Positions 53,365 through 54,426 of a DNA stretch of 54,426 bases are shown here, piece after piece; the first letter of the stretch is position 1; each line of letters opens with the position of its first letter. The position numbers and the translations under genes were made by a program. The notes below the pieces were generated by a model. That model was given only the letters and a program-made list of their open reading frames with translations, had not been told where the DNA came from and did not search any database. The stretch is from NCBI GenBank assembly GCA_019912965.1, contig JAIOHM010000172.1, forward strand, positions 1 through 54,426. The letters run 5' to 3'. The DNA is from Anaerolineae bacterium. GTDB taxonomy: Bacteria; Chloroflexota; Anaerolineae; Aggregatilineales; Phototrophicaceae.

Positions 53365-53924
53365 ATTTTGACCTCAGATTTACTTGATAAACTATCCAAT
53401 TCTATATTTCGCGTCTAAGTCCTCGTTAGTGAGGAAAATCATAAATTGAAGTGATGTTTATCGTGATATTTTGTTGATTTTAACAGAAGATAACAAGGTT
53501 TATTTTGTCTCATTCGTTGCTCAAGTGGTTACTTCAAACAACTTGTAGAACAACCTAAGGATAATTCTGTGTATCGGTATTTGTTATTGGGATAATGAAA
53601 ATATTGATTTTGGAGTATAACGACAGTGGAATATTGGTGCGGTTTGGCGCAATGTCGATTTGGCTGACTGATTGATGTGCGGGATAAGACAATAGATCGG
53701 TTAGGTCAGGATCAGAGTATAATGTGAATCTTTGAGTTGCAGCCTCTCTTTAGCGGATAATATGGTAAATAAAAAACCGCTAATAAAGCGGTTTTTAAAT
53801 TATTGTATTATATTTTAGTCCCAACGGGGCTTCAACACAAAACACGATACCTTCTCGCGGCATAGTATTTGCGAAGCAACTTATCCTCTCCGTTAGTTAC
53901 GATGAACGCGATACTTCTTTCACA
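53365..53924. promoter_or_regulatory. cydA upstream region
   Basis: These 560 AT-rich bases hold the cydA promoter. TGTTGATTTTAACA (53472-53485), a TGTT...AACA inverted repeat about 110 bases before cydA, loosely resembles Rex-type redox operators; this is weak. A terminator-like palindrome at 53772 closes the region from the right. No Crp-type site like the one at nosZ was found. Confidence 0.3.
53772..53800 (-). terminator. Bidirectional terminator
   Basis: AAAAACCGCT (53772-53781) pairs perfectly with AGCGGTTTTT (53787-53796) around a 5-base loop. Read leftward it ends in a T-rich tract, so it should stop transcripts coming from the genes at the right edge before cydA. Confidence 0.8.
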
Positions 53925-54056
53925 ATGACAACGCAAGAACGAAACAATCAAATCTGTAAACGCTATGCATCAGGTGAAACACTTTCCAGTTTGGTTAGTA
54001 TATTCGGTATATCCCCACAGCGAATTTATCAGATTGTGCATGGTAAACAGCACTAA
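53925..54056 (+). CDS. Small helix-turn-helix protein (43 aa)
   Basis: An ATG at 53925 opens a 43-codon frame ending at TAA 54054-54056. The sequence NQICKRYASGETLSSLV, then FGISPQRIYQIVHGK, is a convincing HTH of the resolvase/Mor type: an acidic/basic first helix, a G-E turn, and a recognition helix after GIS. There is no evident Shine-Dalgarno, so it may be a remnant of a longer gene or a small regulator. It lies between the terminator and the partial gene at the edge. Confidence 0.45.
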   Translation: MTTQERNNQICKRYASGETLSSLVSIFGISPQRIYQIVHGKQH

Positions 54057-54079
54057 CAAATAAACCCTCATTGCTGGGA

Positions 54080-54426
54080 TTATCGTCGGGGCTGATCAAT
54101 CATTATTTGATAACCTTGCCCCGGCCAGAAATGATAAAACTGAACATGCCAGAATGGTTCGAATTCTCGAAATACTCCACCTAAAAGCGCTGCTGGGATC
54201 GGGGCAAATACTCGCAGGGTCGTTCGATCTTCACCTCCCACTTCACGGATAGTTTTTTGAATATATGTTGCACAATGTTCCCAAGCGGATTGGTTCGCAG
54301 GTACATCAAAATTCTTGCCCTCCACGCTGACTGGCCCGGTGATGTGAAGCATCCAGACATCACCATCATGGATACAGTGAAGGCGTTGCAACAGGAACGT
54401 TCCGGACAGGTGTTCATTAATTCGCT
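54080..54426 (-). CDS. Possible SAVED-domain protein, 5' partial
   Basis: The frame is open to the window edge, so the N-terminus lies beyond 54426; about 114 residues are visible. The pattern DGDVWMLHITGPVS, a helix (CATYIQKTIREVGG), then TTLRVFAPIPAALLGGVF and a final VQFYHFWPGQGYQIMI resembles the end of SAVED domains (helix, hydrophobic strand with a Pro-Ala helix, then a closing strand pair). SAVED proteins sense cyclic oligonucleotides in CBASS or type III CRISPR defence. Assignment from so little sequence is tentative. Confidence 0.45.
   Translation of the reverse strand, partial: RINEHLSGTFLLQRLHCIHDGDVWMLHITGPVSVEGKNFDVPANQSAWEHCATYIQKTIREVGGEDRTTLRVFAPIPAALLGGVFREFEPFWHVQFYHFWPGQGYQIMIDQPRR

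Noticed and set aside
53813..53855. CRISPR repeat near the right edge
   Set aside because: Only one repeat-like unit is visible, without regularly spaced copies, so no array can be claimed.

Overview
The window looks like a chromosomal segment of an environmental bacterium, most likely a Chloroflexota member of the Anaerolineae type. This is an inference from mid-GC composition, many exported proteins with Thr/Pro-rich linkers, Sec-exported (clade II) nitrous oxide reductase, and the many GAF/PAS kinases; no rRNA or other phylogenetic marker is present.

Layout. (1) 3-6976, plus strand: a tightly packed run of six exported proteins (beta-propeller, cut by the window edge; double-SH3; two TPR; an orphan family-5 solute-binding protein; double-SH3). 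It ends at a hairpin terminator and faces another exported SH3 protein. (2) 8070-19670, minus strand: a glycerol-type ABC importer in the order glpS-T-P-Q-U-V. Upstream lie a second GlpV-like binding protein, a membrane sensor kinase translationally coupled to it, and two single-domain response regulators. I read this as a binding-protein-assisted sensory module for the transporter. The kinase gene has an apparent -1 frameshift near its end. (3) 19965-22122, plus: a NarL-type kinase/regulator pair diverging from region 2. (4) 22395-31742, minus: a clade II nitrous oxide reduction cluster (nosZ, a NosB-like membrane protein, nosD, nosF, nosY, a duplicated YtkA-like lipoprotein, a diheme cytochrome c) preceded by two Crp/Fnr regulators. 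A perfect TGTGA-N6-TCACA operator precedes nosZ and a near-perfect one precedes the proximal regulator. (5) 32264-34516, plus: a second NarL-type kinase/regulator pair. (6) 34886-40297, plus: a stress-type island (YflT-like, GlsB/YeaQ-like, YtxH-like, CorA-like without GMN, two receiver-only proteins, CsbD, a CBS remnant, a cupin). (7) 40638-47330, plus: a DUF2202 protein, a two-repeat DUF5666-like protein, a fused cytochrome b, a Rieske protein, a triheme cytochrome c, and an OmpR/HK pair. (8) 47381-53364, minus: cydABDC, bd-type quinol oxidase and its assembly exporter. (9) 53925-54426: a small HTH ORF and the C-terminal part of a possible SAVED-domain (defence-type) protein running off the edge.

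Together regions 4, 7 and 8 form a low-oxygen respiratory block. Quinol can be oxidised by bd oxidase or passed through the cytochrome b/Rieske/triheme c complex to periplasmic cytochromes and then to NosZ, under Crp/Fnr and two-component control. The most original-looking systems are the sensory glycerol-type locus (region 2), the exported-protein operon (region 1), and the nos cluster in which I see no NosL but do see a lipoprotein with a repeated Met/His motif. All assignments come from reading the sequence; no database search was run.
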